A DNA stretch of 45,494 nucleotides, from assembly GCA_016288855.1 (NCBI GenBank), contig JAEELJ010000038.1, positions 1 to 45,494 of the forward strand. The letters run 5' to 3'. The stretch comes from Acholeplasmatales bacterium (GTDB lineage Bacteria > Bacillota_I > Bacilli_A > Acholeplasmatales > Anaeroplasmataceae). Under the pieces are notes generated by a model. The model had not been told where the DNA came from and made no database searches. It saw nothing but the letters and a program-made list of their open reading frames with translations. Below are positions 1 to 6,981 of this stretch, in pieces (position 1 is the first letter of the stretch; every line of letters starts with the position of its first letter). The translations under genes and the position numbers were made by a program.

Positions 1-2
1 CT

Positions 3-179
3 CTTGATGCAAAAAAGAATAAGGGAAGTTTAGATTCACTATTTAAATATAGAGAAATAAATAAAAATGAATTAGCGATTAAAGTTAGCCAAAATAAATA
101 TGGTTATAATGAAGATAAAAAATTATTAACGTTACCATTCTATTATTTGGGTTTTTATTTAGATAGTAAAAAACAATAA
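3..179 (+). CDS. 3' end of an unidentified protein (partial)
   Basis: An open frame enters from the left edge and runs 58 codons to a TAA at 177-179. The visible C-terminus is Lys- and Asn-rich and ends in an aromatic stretch (LPFYYLGFYLDSKKQ). No start, domain or family can be recognised from this tail. It is called coding because it is open on the same strand as all neighbours, has ordinary codon use for the region, and is followed by a plausible terminator at 245-274. Function unknown. Confidence 0.55.
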   Translation, partial: LDAKKNKGSLDSLFKYREINKNELAIKVSQNKYGYNEDKKLLTLPFYYLGFYLDSKKQ

Positions 180-244
180 AAACTATCAATATGTGAAGTG
201 ACACAGTCGCTCGCAAGGAAATGACATAAAACATAAGTATGAAT

Positions 245-274
245 GACCTTGTCAATTTTTGATGAGGTCTTTTT
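245..274 (+). terminator. Rho-independent terminator after the first partial gene
   Basis: GACCT at 245-249 pairs with AGGTC at 265-269, an inner TCAA/TTGA helix (252-255 with 259-262) extends the stem, and T runs to 274. It ends the upstream gene just before the arsR-like promoter. Confidence 0.65.
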
Positions 275-279
275 ATATA

Positions 280-332
280 TAACACATTGACATTCATCAA
301 TGTGTTATGGTAATATATTGATAATCATCAAT
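280..332 (+). promoter_or_regulatory. Promoter with two ArsR-type operators
   Basis: A -35 TTGACA (287-292) and a -10 TAATAT (311-316) are 18 bp apart. A perfect 11-bp inverted repeat (TAACACATTGA at 280-290, TCAATGTGTTA at 297-307) covers the -35. A second copy of its core, ATTGA-N6-TCAAT, lies at 317-332 just downstream of the -10. The two cores start 31 bp apart, about three helical turns, so two repressor dimers could sit on the same DNA face. The adjacent gene encodes an ArsR-family protein, so autoregulation is the natural inference. Confidence 0.75.
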
Positions 333-348
333 GCGAAGGAGTGATTAT

Positions 349-657
349 ATGACTAATTTAGATTTTATAAAGAGAATTAGATTAATTAGTGATGAAACAA
401 GATTAAAAATCATTAAATATTTATCAGATAATGGGACAAAATGTGCATGTAAAATATTAGAAGAACTAAATATTACTCAAGGCACATTATCTCATCATAT
501 GAAATTATTATGTGAAGAAAATATCACTACTTGTAAAAAAGATGGTAAGTGGTGCTATTATACATTAAATAAGAAAGCAATATGTGATCTATCATATTTT
601 CTTCTAGATATATGCAAAACTAATGAAAATGATAATAAATGTTGTTGTGGTGAATAA
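349..657 (+). CDS. ArsR/SmtB-family metalloid-responsive repressor
   Basis: A 102-residue winged-helix protein. The recognition helix region is residues 41-54 (NITQGTLSHHMKLL). A CxC pair at C32/C34 sits at the start of the DNA-binding helices, matching the position of the As(III)-binding cysteines of the ELCVCDL motif in classical ArsR; the third classical cysteine is replaced by Leu37. There is a further C-terminal CCC (98-100). The start chosen is the ATG at 349 because AAGGAG precedes it at proper spacing; an upstream in-frame ATG at 331 lies inside the operator and has no ribosome site. It should repress its own promoter and release on binding As(III), Sb(III) or a soft metal. No arsenite pump is present nearby; the only co-transcribed gene is the Cys-rich protein at 660. 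Confidence 0.85.
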   Translation: MTNLDFIKRIRLISDETRLKIIKYLSDNGTKCACKILEELNITQGTLSHHMKLLCEENITTCKKDGKWCYYTLNKKAICDLSYFLLDICKTNENDNKCCCGE

Positions 658-659
658 TC

Positions 660-1118
660 ATGGAAAATAAAGAAATGGCATTAGAATATTTTAAAAATGG
701 TTACCATTGTTCACAATCGATTTTGGCAACATACCATAAAGAATGTGGAATCTCTTTAGAACAAGCATTAAAATTAGGATCTTGTTTTGGTGCAGGTATG
801 AGACAAGGAGAAGCTTGTGGAGCTGTTACAGGTGCTTTAATGGTTTTAGGCTTTCTATATGGAACTACTGAAGCAACTAATAAAATTAAAGCCCACAATG
901 CATGTGATGAATTTATTAAAAGAATTAAAGAAAGAAACAAAACACATATTTGTAATGACTTTCTAGGATGTGATATGAGAACTGAAGAAGGAAAGAATTA
1001 TGCAAGAAAAAATAATTTATTCGAACAATTATGTCCTATGATGGTTATTAATTCATGTGAAATAATAGAAGAAATAATAAATGAAACTGAATTAGATATT
1101 ACAAATAATAAAATATAA
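660..1118 (+). CDS. C_GCAxxG_C_C family protein
   Basis: A 152-residue soluble Cys-rich protein. The family signature is seen as Cys17, the central CGAVTG block (residues 53-58) in a Gly/Ala-rich segment GEACGAVTGALMVLG, and downstream cysteines in HICNDFLGCD and LFEQLCP. Proteins of this family are widespread in anaerobes and have no firmly established biochemical role; a redox or metal-binding function is usually assumed from the conserved cysteines. It starts 2 bp after the arsR-like stop and shares its promoter, so it is probably induced by the same metalloid signal. No clear terminator follows. Family assignment is good, function is inference. Confidence 0.75.
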   Translation: MENKEMALEYFKNGYHCSQSILATYHKECGISLEQALKLGSCFGAGMRQGEACGAVTGALMVLGFLYGTTEATNKIKAHNACDEFIKRIKERNKTHICNDFLGCDMRTEEGKNYARKNNLFEQLCPMMVINSCEIIEEIINETELDITNNKI

Positions 1119-1164
1119 AGATAGATTTTTATAAAAAGTGAGACTAAAGAAGAATTAGCATTGT

Positions 1165-1192
1165 TTGACACAAAAAAAATGTAGTATAATAT
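1165..1192 (+). promoter_or_regulatory. Promoter of the membrane GGDEF gene
   Basis: TTGACA at 1165-1170 is followed 16 bp later by TAATAT (1187-1192), which overlaps a TATAAT at 1185-1190 (14-bp spacing). The exact -10 is ambiguous, but the motif pair and the short leader to a strong ribosome site (GAGGGGTGG, 1201-1209) make it convincing. Confidence 0.6.
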
Positions 1193-1212
1193 TTTATATA
1201 GAGGGGTGGAAA

Positions 1213-2277
1213 ATGGAAATATTAAAAGAGTATCTATTACAAAATTGGGCTTTGGTTTTAGTCCTAATGGCATTTACAATTATGCTAATGATTACAGTTT
1301 TTTTTAGAAAGAAAACGATAAGAAGATTATATATTCTAGTCATTTTTGTGCTTTTTCTATCCATTTGTGTATTCTTTGAATTTTTATTATTAGAAAGAAA
1401 AGAATTACTTGGACTTGTAAAAGTTTTAGTGGCAATTAGGTATAGCGCTACTCCAGTTATTATAGCTTTAATCCTATATGCTTCAATTAAGAAAAAGCAT
1501 TGGTATGTAATAGTTCCTGCGGGCATTCTTATGGTTATAGATATCATATCGATATTTACTGGAATTGTTTTTAATATTGATGAAAATGGCAATCTAATTC
1601 GTGGTATTTTAGGATATTTGCCATATGTTGTTGTAGGTTGCTATAGTGCTTTATTAATCTATGTATTAATCAAAAAGAGTAATAAACAAATCATTGAAAT
1701 TATTCCAATTGCATTCCTAGCATTTTGCTTATTTACAGGTTTAGTGTTTCCACTTATCTTTGGAAAAGAATATTCTAAAATTTTCTGTACAACATTAGGA
1801 ATTGCAATATTCGTATATTATGTTTTTTTAATTCTAGGACTAACCAAAAAAGATCCACTTACAGGCTTATTAAATCGTCAAGCTTATTATTCAACAATAC
1901 ATAATTCAAGTGATATTACCGCAATAGTTTCTATAGATATGAATGGTTTAAAAAAGATAAATGATACTCAAGGTCATTCGGCTGGTGATGAGGCAATTAG
2001 TACAGTAGCTTCATGTTTAATGCAAGCAATAACATTTAGACAATCTGCCTACAGAATCGGTGGAGATGAATTTATTATCATTTGTAAAAAAACGAAAGAA
2101 GAAGAATTAATGAAATTAATTGATAAGCTTAACCAAAAGATATCTGAAACAAAATATACGATTGCTGTTGGATATAGTTTTTCTTTAGAACAATATAAAG
2201 ATATAGAAAAAATGGTTAAAGAATCAGATGATATGATGTATCAAAATAAATCCTTGTTTTATGCAAATAACAAATAA
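1213..2277 (+). CDS. Seven-TM membrane protein with C-terminal GGDEF domain (diguanylate cyclase)
   Basis: 354 residues. About seven hydrophobic segments occupy residues 1-205, followed by a GGDEF domain (about 213-345) that starts with the usual DPLTGLLNR and has an intact GGDEF signature at 283-287 plus the metal/base-binding DMNGLKKINDTQGH block. The inhibitory RxxD I-site is absent at its usual place five residues before GGDEF, so product inhibition by this route is unlikely. Predicted role: synthesis of c-di-GMP from two GTP in response to a membrane-sensed signal. The ATG at 1213 is preferred over an upstream TTG at 1165 because a strong GAGGGGTGG lies just before it and the promoter overlaps the longer version. 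Single-gene unit ended by a terminator. Confidence 0.85.
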   Translation: MEILKEYLLQNWALVLVLMAFTIMLMITVFFRKKTIRRLYILVIFVLFLSICVFFEFLLLERKELLGLVKVLVAIRYSATPVIIALILYASIKKKHWYVIVPAGILMVIDIISIFTGIVFNIDENGNLIRGILGYLPYVVVGCYSALLIYVLIKKSNKQIIEIIPIAFLAFCLFTGLVFPLIFGKEYSKIFCTTLGIAIFVYYVFLILGLTKKDPLTGLLNRQAYYSTIHNSSDITAIVSIDMNGLKKINDTQGHSAGDEAISTVASCLMQAITFRQSAYRIGGDEFIIICKKTKEEELMKLIDKLNQKISETKYTIAVGYSFSLEQYKDIEKMVKESDDMMYQNKSLFYANNK

Positions 2278-2287
2278 TATGAATTAT

Positions 2288-2309
2288 GGCCTCTTATGAG
2301 GCCTTTTTT
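2288..2309 (+). terminator. Rho-independent terminator
   Basis: GGCCTC (2288-2293), loop TTAT, GAGGCC (2298-2303), then six T. Separates the GGDEF gene from the ABC operon. Confidence 0.9.
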
Positions 2310-2310
2310 C

Positions 2311-2340
2311 ACCGAATACATTATTAAAACAACCGAATAC
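2311..2340 (+). promoter_or_regulatory. Candidate LytTR operator: two direct repeats ACCGAATAC
   Basis: The 9-mer ACCGAATAC occurs at 2311-2319 and again at 2332-2340 with exactly 12 bp between (21-bp period). Two 9-bp direct repeats with a 12-13 bp spacer is the established site architecture for LytTR-domain regulators such as AgrA and ComE. It lies upstream of a promoter (TATAAT at 2373-2378, weak -35 near 2350) whose operon encodes a LytTR protein at 3944. The match in architecture is seen directly; that this protein binds here is inference. Confidence 0.6.
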
Positions 2341-2397
2341 CTCAAATCTATTTAATTTCTCTTTTATATTAATATAATAAAGGCTGAGGTGAGGCAA

Positions 2398-3111
2398 ATG
2401 GAAATTATTACAGTAAATAATATTTGTAAGGATTATAAAAAATTAAGAGCATTAAATAATGTATCACTTTCAATTAATGAAGGTGAGTTATATGGCTTAC
2501 TTGGAGTAAATGGTGCAGGCAAAACAACATTATTAAAAATATTGTCAGGCCTAACAAATTTAACAAGTGGAGAATTTATAATTTCAGGCTATAACAAAAA
2601 TCAGATGGACGAAATAAAGAAAATAATTGATATTTCACCACAAGAAACTGCAGTTGCAAAAAACTTAACTGTATTAGAGAATTTAAAATTTTTCCAGGAA
2701 TTATACGACAAAGATGATTCTATATATTTAGATCAAATAATTAATGATTTAGGATTAACTGAAGTATTAAATCAAAGGGCTAAAACCTTATCTGGCGGTT
2801 ATCAAAGAAGGTTATCAATTGCGTTAGGGCTAATATCTAAGCCTAAAATATTATTACTTGATGAACCAACACTTGGACTTGATGTTTTAGCTAGAAGAGA
2901 ATTATGGAATATAATTAATAAATTTAAAGGTAAAATAACAATCATATTAACTTCACATTATTTAGAAGAAATAGAAGCTTTATGTGATAGAGTTGCTATA
3001 ATGTCTAAAGGTAATTTATTAATTGAAGGAACTATTAAAGAAATAAAAGAAAAAACAAATGAAACTAATTTTGAAGAAGCATTTATTAAGATTGTAGGAG
3101 GTGTGAATTAA
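2398..3111 (+). CDS. ABC-2 type exporter, ATP-binding protein
   Basis: About 237 residues, a single ABC ATPase domain: Walker A GVNGAGKTT near residue 37, signature LSGGY in mid-protein, Walker B ILLLDEP, and the H-loop TSHYLEE. The order and length match the CcmA/NatA-like ATPases that drive small ABC-2 exporters (drug, peptide or lantibiotic immunity). The ATG at 2398 has AGGTGA five bases upstream; a GTG at 2389 is the alternative. The stop overlaps the permease start by one base, so the two are translationally coupled. Substrate cannot be told from sequence; the LytTR/DUF3021 neighbours suggest a system induced by an envelope or peptide signal. Confidence 0.85.
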   Translation: MEIITVNNICKDYKKLRALNNVSLSINEGELYGLLGVNGAGKTTLLKILSGLTNLTSGEFIISGYNKNQMDEIKKIIDISPQETAVAKNLTVLENLKFFQELYDKDDSIYLDQIINDLGLTEVLNQRAKTLSGGYQRRLSIALGLISKPKILLLDEPTLGLDVLARRELWNIINKFKGKITIILTSHYLEEIEALCDRVAIMSKGNLLIEGTIKEIKEKTNETNFEEAFIKIVGGVN

Positions 3112-3911
3112 TGAATAAGTCTATAGTATTTATGAAAAGAAATTTAAAAGAAATGACAAGAGATCCATTAATTTATATCTTTTGTTTAGGATTTCCTATT
3201 CTTATGGTTTTAATGTTTCAAATTATTTTAAATTTTACTGGAGAAAATACTCCTATATTTGAGGTTAAAAGCTTAATACCAGGTATAATGATGTTTTCAT
3301 ATTCTATGCTAATGCTAATAACATCATTATTAATATCTAAAGATAAAACAAGTGCATTTTTAAAAAGATTATATACATCTCCTATGAAAAGCTATAATTA
3401 TATAATTGGATATTTTATTCCATTCTTAATTGTTGGAATTATTCAATCTGTTATATGCATTATACTTGGATATATATTTGGTGCTATATCAGGTACAGGA
3501 TTCATATCTTTTGGAGCAAGCTTATTATTAATAGTAGAAATGCTACCAATGATTACAATTAATATTTTTATTGGAATGATATTAGCTTCATTATTAAATG
3601 AAAAATCAGCTCCTGCAGTGACATCAATATTTATTTCACTTTGTGGTGTAATTGGTGGTGCTTGGATGCCTCTTGATACTATGGGGGATTTTGAGAAAAC
3701 TGCAGAAGTTCTACCATTTTATCCTTCAGTTTATTTAGGTAGAGTAATTACTAATGCTTGTCATACAAAACCTGATGAATTTGGTAATATAGTATATTAT
3801 CAATTTAGCGATAGAGGATTAATGTTTCTATTAATCTTATTAGGATATATGATTATATTCGGTTTATTAACAATTTTATTCTTTAATAAAAGATTAAAAA
3901 ATGATTGCTAG
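3111..3911 (+). CDS. ABC-2 type exporter, permease
   Basis: 266 residues with six hydrophobic segments, the first at about residues 20-45 and the last near the C-terminus, as expected for an ABC2_membrane permease. A typical VTSIFISLCGVIGGAWMPLD stretch (fifth segment and its turn) is present. It forms the membrane part of the exporter with the ATPase at 2398 (one-base overlap TAATG). The stop is TAG. A TATAAT at 3917-3922 after the stop could give an extra internal promoter for the regulator that follows, but no good -35 accompanies it. Confidence 0.85.
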   Translation: MNKSIVFMKRNLKEMTRDPLIYIFCLGFPILMVLMFQIILNFTGENTPIFEVKSLIPGIMMFSYSMLMLITSLLISKDKTSAFLKRLYTSPMKSYNYIIGYFIPFLIVGIIQSVICIILGYIFGAISGTGFISFGASLLLIVEMLPMITINIFIGMILASLLNEKSAPAVTSIFISLCGVIGGAWMPLDTMGDFEKTAEVLPFYPSVYLGRVITNACHTKPDEFGNIVYYQFSDRGLMFLLILLGYMIIFGLLTILFFNKRLKNDC

Positions 3912-3943
3912 TATTGTATAATTTATCTTAGGAGGGTGATCCT

Positions 3944-4375
3944 ATGAAATGTTATACATATATAGAAGAGATTGAAGAAGAAAAGGTATTAATATATGCT
4001 AAAGAAAGAAACAAACTTGTTGATGAAATTGAGGCTTTAGTTATATCATCTGACATTGATTTAACAGGTATTTATAATGAAGAAATAGTTAAAATCAACG
4101 TTAATGATGTTACATGCTTTATATCTGAAAACAATAAGGTTTTTGCATTAATAGGTGATAAAAAATATCAAATTAAGCATAGATTATATCAAATAGAAGA
4201 AATGAATTTAAATACATTTATTAAAATAAACCAATCTTGCCTAGCAAATAAAAATAAAATAAAAAAATTTGAAACAACAATTGGTGGTGCATTAAAGGTT
4301 GTTTTTAAAAACGGATATATAGATTATATATCAAGAAGAGAATTAAAAAATGTTAAGACAAGGATGGGGATATAA
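3944..4375 (+). CDS. LytTR-domain transcription regulator
   Basis: 143 residues. The N-terminal 40 residues form a short non-receiver region, and residues about 45-140 are a LytTR DNA-binding domain (INVNDVTCFISENNKVFAL, then FIKINQSCLANKNKIKKFE and the C-terminal YISRRELKNVK). There is no CheY-like receiver, so it is not a classical response regulator. A stand-alone LytTR regulator followed by a small membrane inhibitor is the arrangement of the LytTR regulatory systems known in streptococci (HdrRM/BrsRM); here the membrane partner is at 4377. Ribosome site GGAGGG; a short inverted repeat TAGGA/TCCTA (3929-3933, 3940-3944) brackets it and may damp translation. Likely autoregulates through the repeats at 2311-2340. 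Confidence 0.85.
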   Translation: MKCYTYIEEIEEEKVLIYAKERNKLVDEIEALVISSDIDLTGIYNEEIVKINVNDVTCFISENNKVFALIGDKKYQIKHRLYQIEEMNLNTFIKINQSCLANKNKIKKFETTIGGALKVVFKNGYIDYISRRELKNVKTRMGI

Positions 4376-4376
4376 T

Positions 4377-4811
4377 ATGAATTATTATGTAAAAGAATTC
4401 TTGAAAAGAGGCTTAATGTTTTCTGGCTTTGGTCCAATTATTGCTGGAATAGTTTATTTAAGTATAGAAAAATCTGGTGTGGACTTAAAGCTTACAGGGT
4501 TTAATGTATTTTTAGCTATTATAACAACATATGTAATCGCATTTGTTGAGGCAGGAAGCTCAGTATTTAATCAAATAGATTCTTGGCCTAAGGCTAAAAG
4601 CTTATTTTTCCAAATGACATCTATTTATGTTGTTTATATTGGTGGATATTTAATTAATAATTGGATCCCATTCAAATTAGAAGTAATAATAATATTTACA
4701 TGCGTATTTGTTGTAACATATTTAACAATATGGTTAACTGTTTATTTTATAAATAAAAAAACATCTAAAAAATTAAATGAAAAATTAAATAATGAATTAG
4801 AACATGAATAA
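4377..4811 (+). CDS. DUF3021-type four-TM membrane protein, probable LytTR partner
   Basis: 144 residues, four hydrophobic segments (about 10-30, 40-60, 78-96, 104-126) and a charged C-terminal tail rich in Lys, Glu and Asn. Size, topology and position directly after a LytTR gene match DUF3021 proteins. In known LytTR regulatory systems the membrane protein holds its regulator inactive; whether this one does is inference. The ATG at 4377 is used because GGATGGGGA lies just before it and it falls one base after the regulator stop; a longer frame from 4350 would overlap the regulator without a ribosome site. Confidence 0.8.
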   Translation: MNYYVKEFLKRGLMFSGFGPIIAGIVYLSIEKSGVDLKLTGFNVFLAIITTYVIAFVEAGSSVFNQIDSWPKAKSLFFQMTSIYVVYIGGYLINNWIPFKLEVIIIFTCVFVVTYLTIWLTVYFINKKTSKKLNEKLNNELEHE

Positions 4812-4813
4812 TA

Positions 4814-4851
4814 AAATGACCTCATCTATAATAGGTGAGGTTATTATTTTT
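4814..4851 (+). terminator. Rho-independent terminator
   Basis: ACCTCA (4819-4824) pairs with TGAGGT (4836-4841); flanking AAT/ATT extend the stem and a T run starts at 4846. Ends the ABC-LytTR operon. Confidence 0.7.
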
Positions 4852-5131
4852 GTATAAAAATGGTAATATAAAAGATTAATAAAACGATTGAAAATGTTTG
4901 TAATCAAAAATATTCATTACTTGTTAGTTGAATTTATGAAGTAAAATTATACCTTTTAATTACAAAGTATAAAATATTGGAGGATAGTACATCTATTTCT
5001 AGTACTGTTGCGATATATACTGAATAGAATAATTACTAAAAGAAAAGTTATCTTTATTAATTAATTTCTATATGTTATAATAAACTAAATAAAACATTCT
5101 ATTTAAATTTAATATAAATGGAGGTGGTAGT
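4852..5131 (+). promoter_or_regulatory. A+T-rich intergenic region with extended -10 promoter
   Basis: The region between the terminator and the next gene. The only clear signal is TGTTATAAT at 5073-5081, a perfect extended -10, with a TTTATT -35 at 5053-5058 (17 bp). A weak hairpin AGTAC/GTACT lies at 4986-5006. A GGAGG at 4979-4983 has no start codon within reach. The leader ends in a strong ribosome site (GGAGGTGG) before the ATG at 5132. The rest (about 4860-4975) shows nothing recognisable. Confidence 0.55.
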
Positions 5132-6192
5132 ATGCAGAGCTTAGGAGAAAAAAAGAATATAACCGCGTTGTTCAAGGAACGTGTATTAAAAGTAATGCGG
5201 CTTATTTAATTTTACATTTAATCTATCTTATTTTATTTATAATTGGATTAATTGTTACTCAAAATAATAAATATTGGATATTAATCATTTTAGGTGGAGT
5301 AAGTTTATTAATTTATTTACTTACATTTATTGTAATAAAAAAAGGCTTATTCAAGCTTTATGCATATATTTGTGGATTTGAATTTATTTCATTTAATTCT
5401 GCCGCAACAATTATTTGTGGATTATATCCAGGCTTCCATTTATCTATAATTGGACTTAGCATTGTATCATTCTTCACAACATACTTTTCTAAGGTTAAAA
5501 GAGATACAAGACAAGCAGTAGCTTGGACAGTATATTCACTTGTTATATATCTTGCGATATACTATGTTACATTAAAAATGGGTGGTTCAATTATTAATCT
5601 AGAAAAATGGCTTTATGTTACATTTAATACAATTAATTCTTGTTTAGTATTTGCGTTCATAATTTTCTATTTAGTTATATTTACTAAATATGCAATGAAG
5701 CTAGAAGAAAAGATATTAAATGAATCTAGAACTGATAAATTATCAGGTCTACATAATAGATATGATTTATATAATTACTTAGATTCTATAAATGATAAAA
5801 CTGATTATGCATTAGCTATTTTTGATATTGATAACTTTAAGAAAGTTAATGATACCCATGGACATATATATGGAGATTATGTAATAAAAGAAATATCAAA
5901 AATTGCTAAAAATTATTCATGTGATCAATTTGTAGCTAGATACGGTGAAGAAGAATTTATAGTCATTATCAAGCTTGATAATGATATAAATAAATCTTTT
6001 ACAATAATGGAAGATATAAGAAGTAAGATTGATGAATTTACATTTGATTTTAATGGTATAAAATCACATATTACAGTAAGTATAGGTATTTCTAAATACC
6101 AAGAAGGTATTGGAAATGATGATTGGATTAAAAATGCTGATGAAAAGCTTTATGAAGCTAAGTATAATGGAAAGAATCAAACAATAATGTAA
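5132..6192 (+). CDS. Membrane GGDEF protein in two frames joined by a -1 shift at 5149-5155
   Basis: A strong GGAGGTGG precedes the ATG at 5132, but that frame ends after 25 codons at a TAA (5207-5209). The body (six or so TM segments, then a GGDEF domain) is open from 5131 in the -1 frame but has no ATG, GTG or TTG until 5578, in the middle of the membrane region. A -1 shift at GAA AAA AAG (5147-5155) gives a continuous protein of about 353 residues whose N-terminus, MQSLGEKKEYNRVVQG, runs naturally into KEYNRVVQG and the first TM. The GGDEF region has SGLHNR and DIDNFKKVNDTHGH intact, but the signature reads GEEEF with the second Gly replaced by Glu, and no RxxD I-site, so activity is uncertain. 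Either programmed frameshifting, phase variation at A7, or a single-base deletion (true mutation or assembly error). Confidence 0.7.
5149..5200 (+). other. Candidate -1 frameshift signal: slippery heptamer plus downstream stem
   Basis: The heptamer A_AAA_AAG (5149-5155), the same as the dnaX slippery site, is in the correct phase of the initiating frame. After 7 bases, CCGCGTTG (5163-5170) can pair with TAATGCGG (5193-5200) as an 8-bp helix with two G-U pairs; a smaller GTTC/GAAC hairpin (5170-5180) nests in the loop. An AGGAG (5143-5147) abuts the heptamer, closer than the 10-14 bases that stimulate shifting in dnaX. The elements are seen; function is inference. Confidence 0.45.
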
Positions 6193-6193
6193 G

Positions 6194-6221
6194 AAGAAGC
6201 TGATTGAATCAGCTTCTTTTT
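6194..6221 (+). terminator. Rho-independent terminator
   Basis: GAAGCTGAT (6196-6204), loop TGA, ATCAGCTTC (6208-6216), then five T; AA/TT pairs extend the base. Confidence 0.9.
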
Positions 6222-6241
6222 AGTTATTTATTAGTTTAAAT

Positions 6242-6270
6242 TTGGAATAATATTAAAAAAGATATATAAT
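6242..6270 (+). promoter_or_regulatory. Promoter of the two-component operon
   Basis: TTGGAA (6242-6247), 17 bp, TATAAT (6265-6270). The 9-mer ATTGTTAAG follows at 6274-6282 and recurs at 8239-8247 upstream of the linked ABC genes, so it may be a response-regulator box. Confidence 0.65.
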
Positions 6271-6306
6271 CAAATTGTTAAGTTTAGTTTTAGGGGTGAA
6301 TTAAAT

Positions 6307-6981
6307 ATGAATTATGATTGCTTGATTGTTGATGATGAAGAGGTTTTAGCTAAAAGTACTATGGATTATTTTAATCTTTTTGGTGTTAAAACTATTTCAT
6401 TATATTCATATAATGAATGTGTTGAATTTTTTGAAAATAATACATGTGAATTAATATTATTAGATATTAATTTGGGGGATGGTAGTGGCTTTGAGCTATG
6501 TAAATATTTAAGAGAGCAAATAAATATACCAATTTTATTTATTTCTGCAAGAAATACAGATGATGATAAGATAATTGCGTTATCAATAGGTGGGGATGAT
6601 TATATTGAAAAGCCATATTCCTTAGGAGTTATTCTTGCGAAGGTTAAGGCAGTATTAAAAAGATATAAGAAGCCAGTTTTTGAAATATATGACGATGGTC
6701 ATATTAAAATTGATTTTAATAGTCGTGATGTTTTTATAGATAATAAAGAAATTAAATTAACCTCACTAGAATATAAGCTATTATCATATTTAGTTAATAA
6801 CCCAAATAGATTAATTACAAAAAATGAATTGTTTGATAATGTTTGGAATGATAAATTTGTTTCTGATGGTACATTAAATGTACACATAAGAAAGATAAGA
6901 GAGCTTATTGAGGAAGATCCGAATAATCCAAATTACATAATAACTATTTGGAAGGAAGGATATAGATTTAATAAGAGATGA
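6307..6981 (+). CDS. OmpR/PhoB-family response regulator
   Basis: 224 residues. Receiver domain 1-115 with acidic pocket D9/D10, phospho-acceptor D53 (LLLDINLG), S80 and K102 (EKPYS). A winged-helix DNA-binding domain covers about 128-222 (LTSLEYKLLSYLVNNPNRLI, then VSDGTLNVHIRKIRELIEE and the wing GYRFNKR). Ribosome site AGGGGTGAA. It ends ATGA, overlapping the start of the histidine kinase at 6978, so the two are co-translated. It most likely controls the ABC transporter at 8291-11390, the arrangement seen for Bce- and Vra-like peptide-resistance modules. Confidence 0.9.
   Translation: MNYDCLIVDDEEVLAKSTMDYFNLFGVKTISLYSYNECVEFFENNTCELILLDINLGDGSGFELCKYLREQINIPILFISARNTDDDKIIALSIGGDDYIEKPYSLGVILAKVKAVLKRYKKPVFEIYDDGHIKIDFNSRDVFIDNKEIKLTSLEYKLLSYLVNNPNRLITKNELFDNVWNDKFVSDGTLNVHIRKIRELIEEDPNNPNYIITIWKEGYRFNKR

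Noticed and set aside
1194-1592. 132-codon minus-strand open frame
   Set aside because: Lies wholly opposite the membrane domain of the GGDEF gene and its promoter; no initiation signals and no recognisable domain.
4979-5030. GGAGG with a possible small ORF or riboswitch in the gap before the second GGDEF gene
   Set aside because: No ATG, GTG or TTG lies at proper distance, and no c-di-GMP riboswitch signature is present; only a weak AGTAC/GTACT hairpin.
5578-6192. Starting the second GGDEF protein at the ATG at 5578
   Set aside because: It would begin inside the membrane domain with no ribosome site, discarding well-formed TM segments and the KEYNRVVQG N-terminus encoded upstream in the same frame.
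6978-6981. Possible use of TGA as Trp (Mycoplasma code)
   Set aside because: TGA here ends the response regulator and overlaps the kinase ATG in a typical ATGA junction. Conserved Trp positions in the window are TGG, and full-length genes are obtained with TGA as stop.
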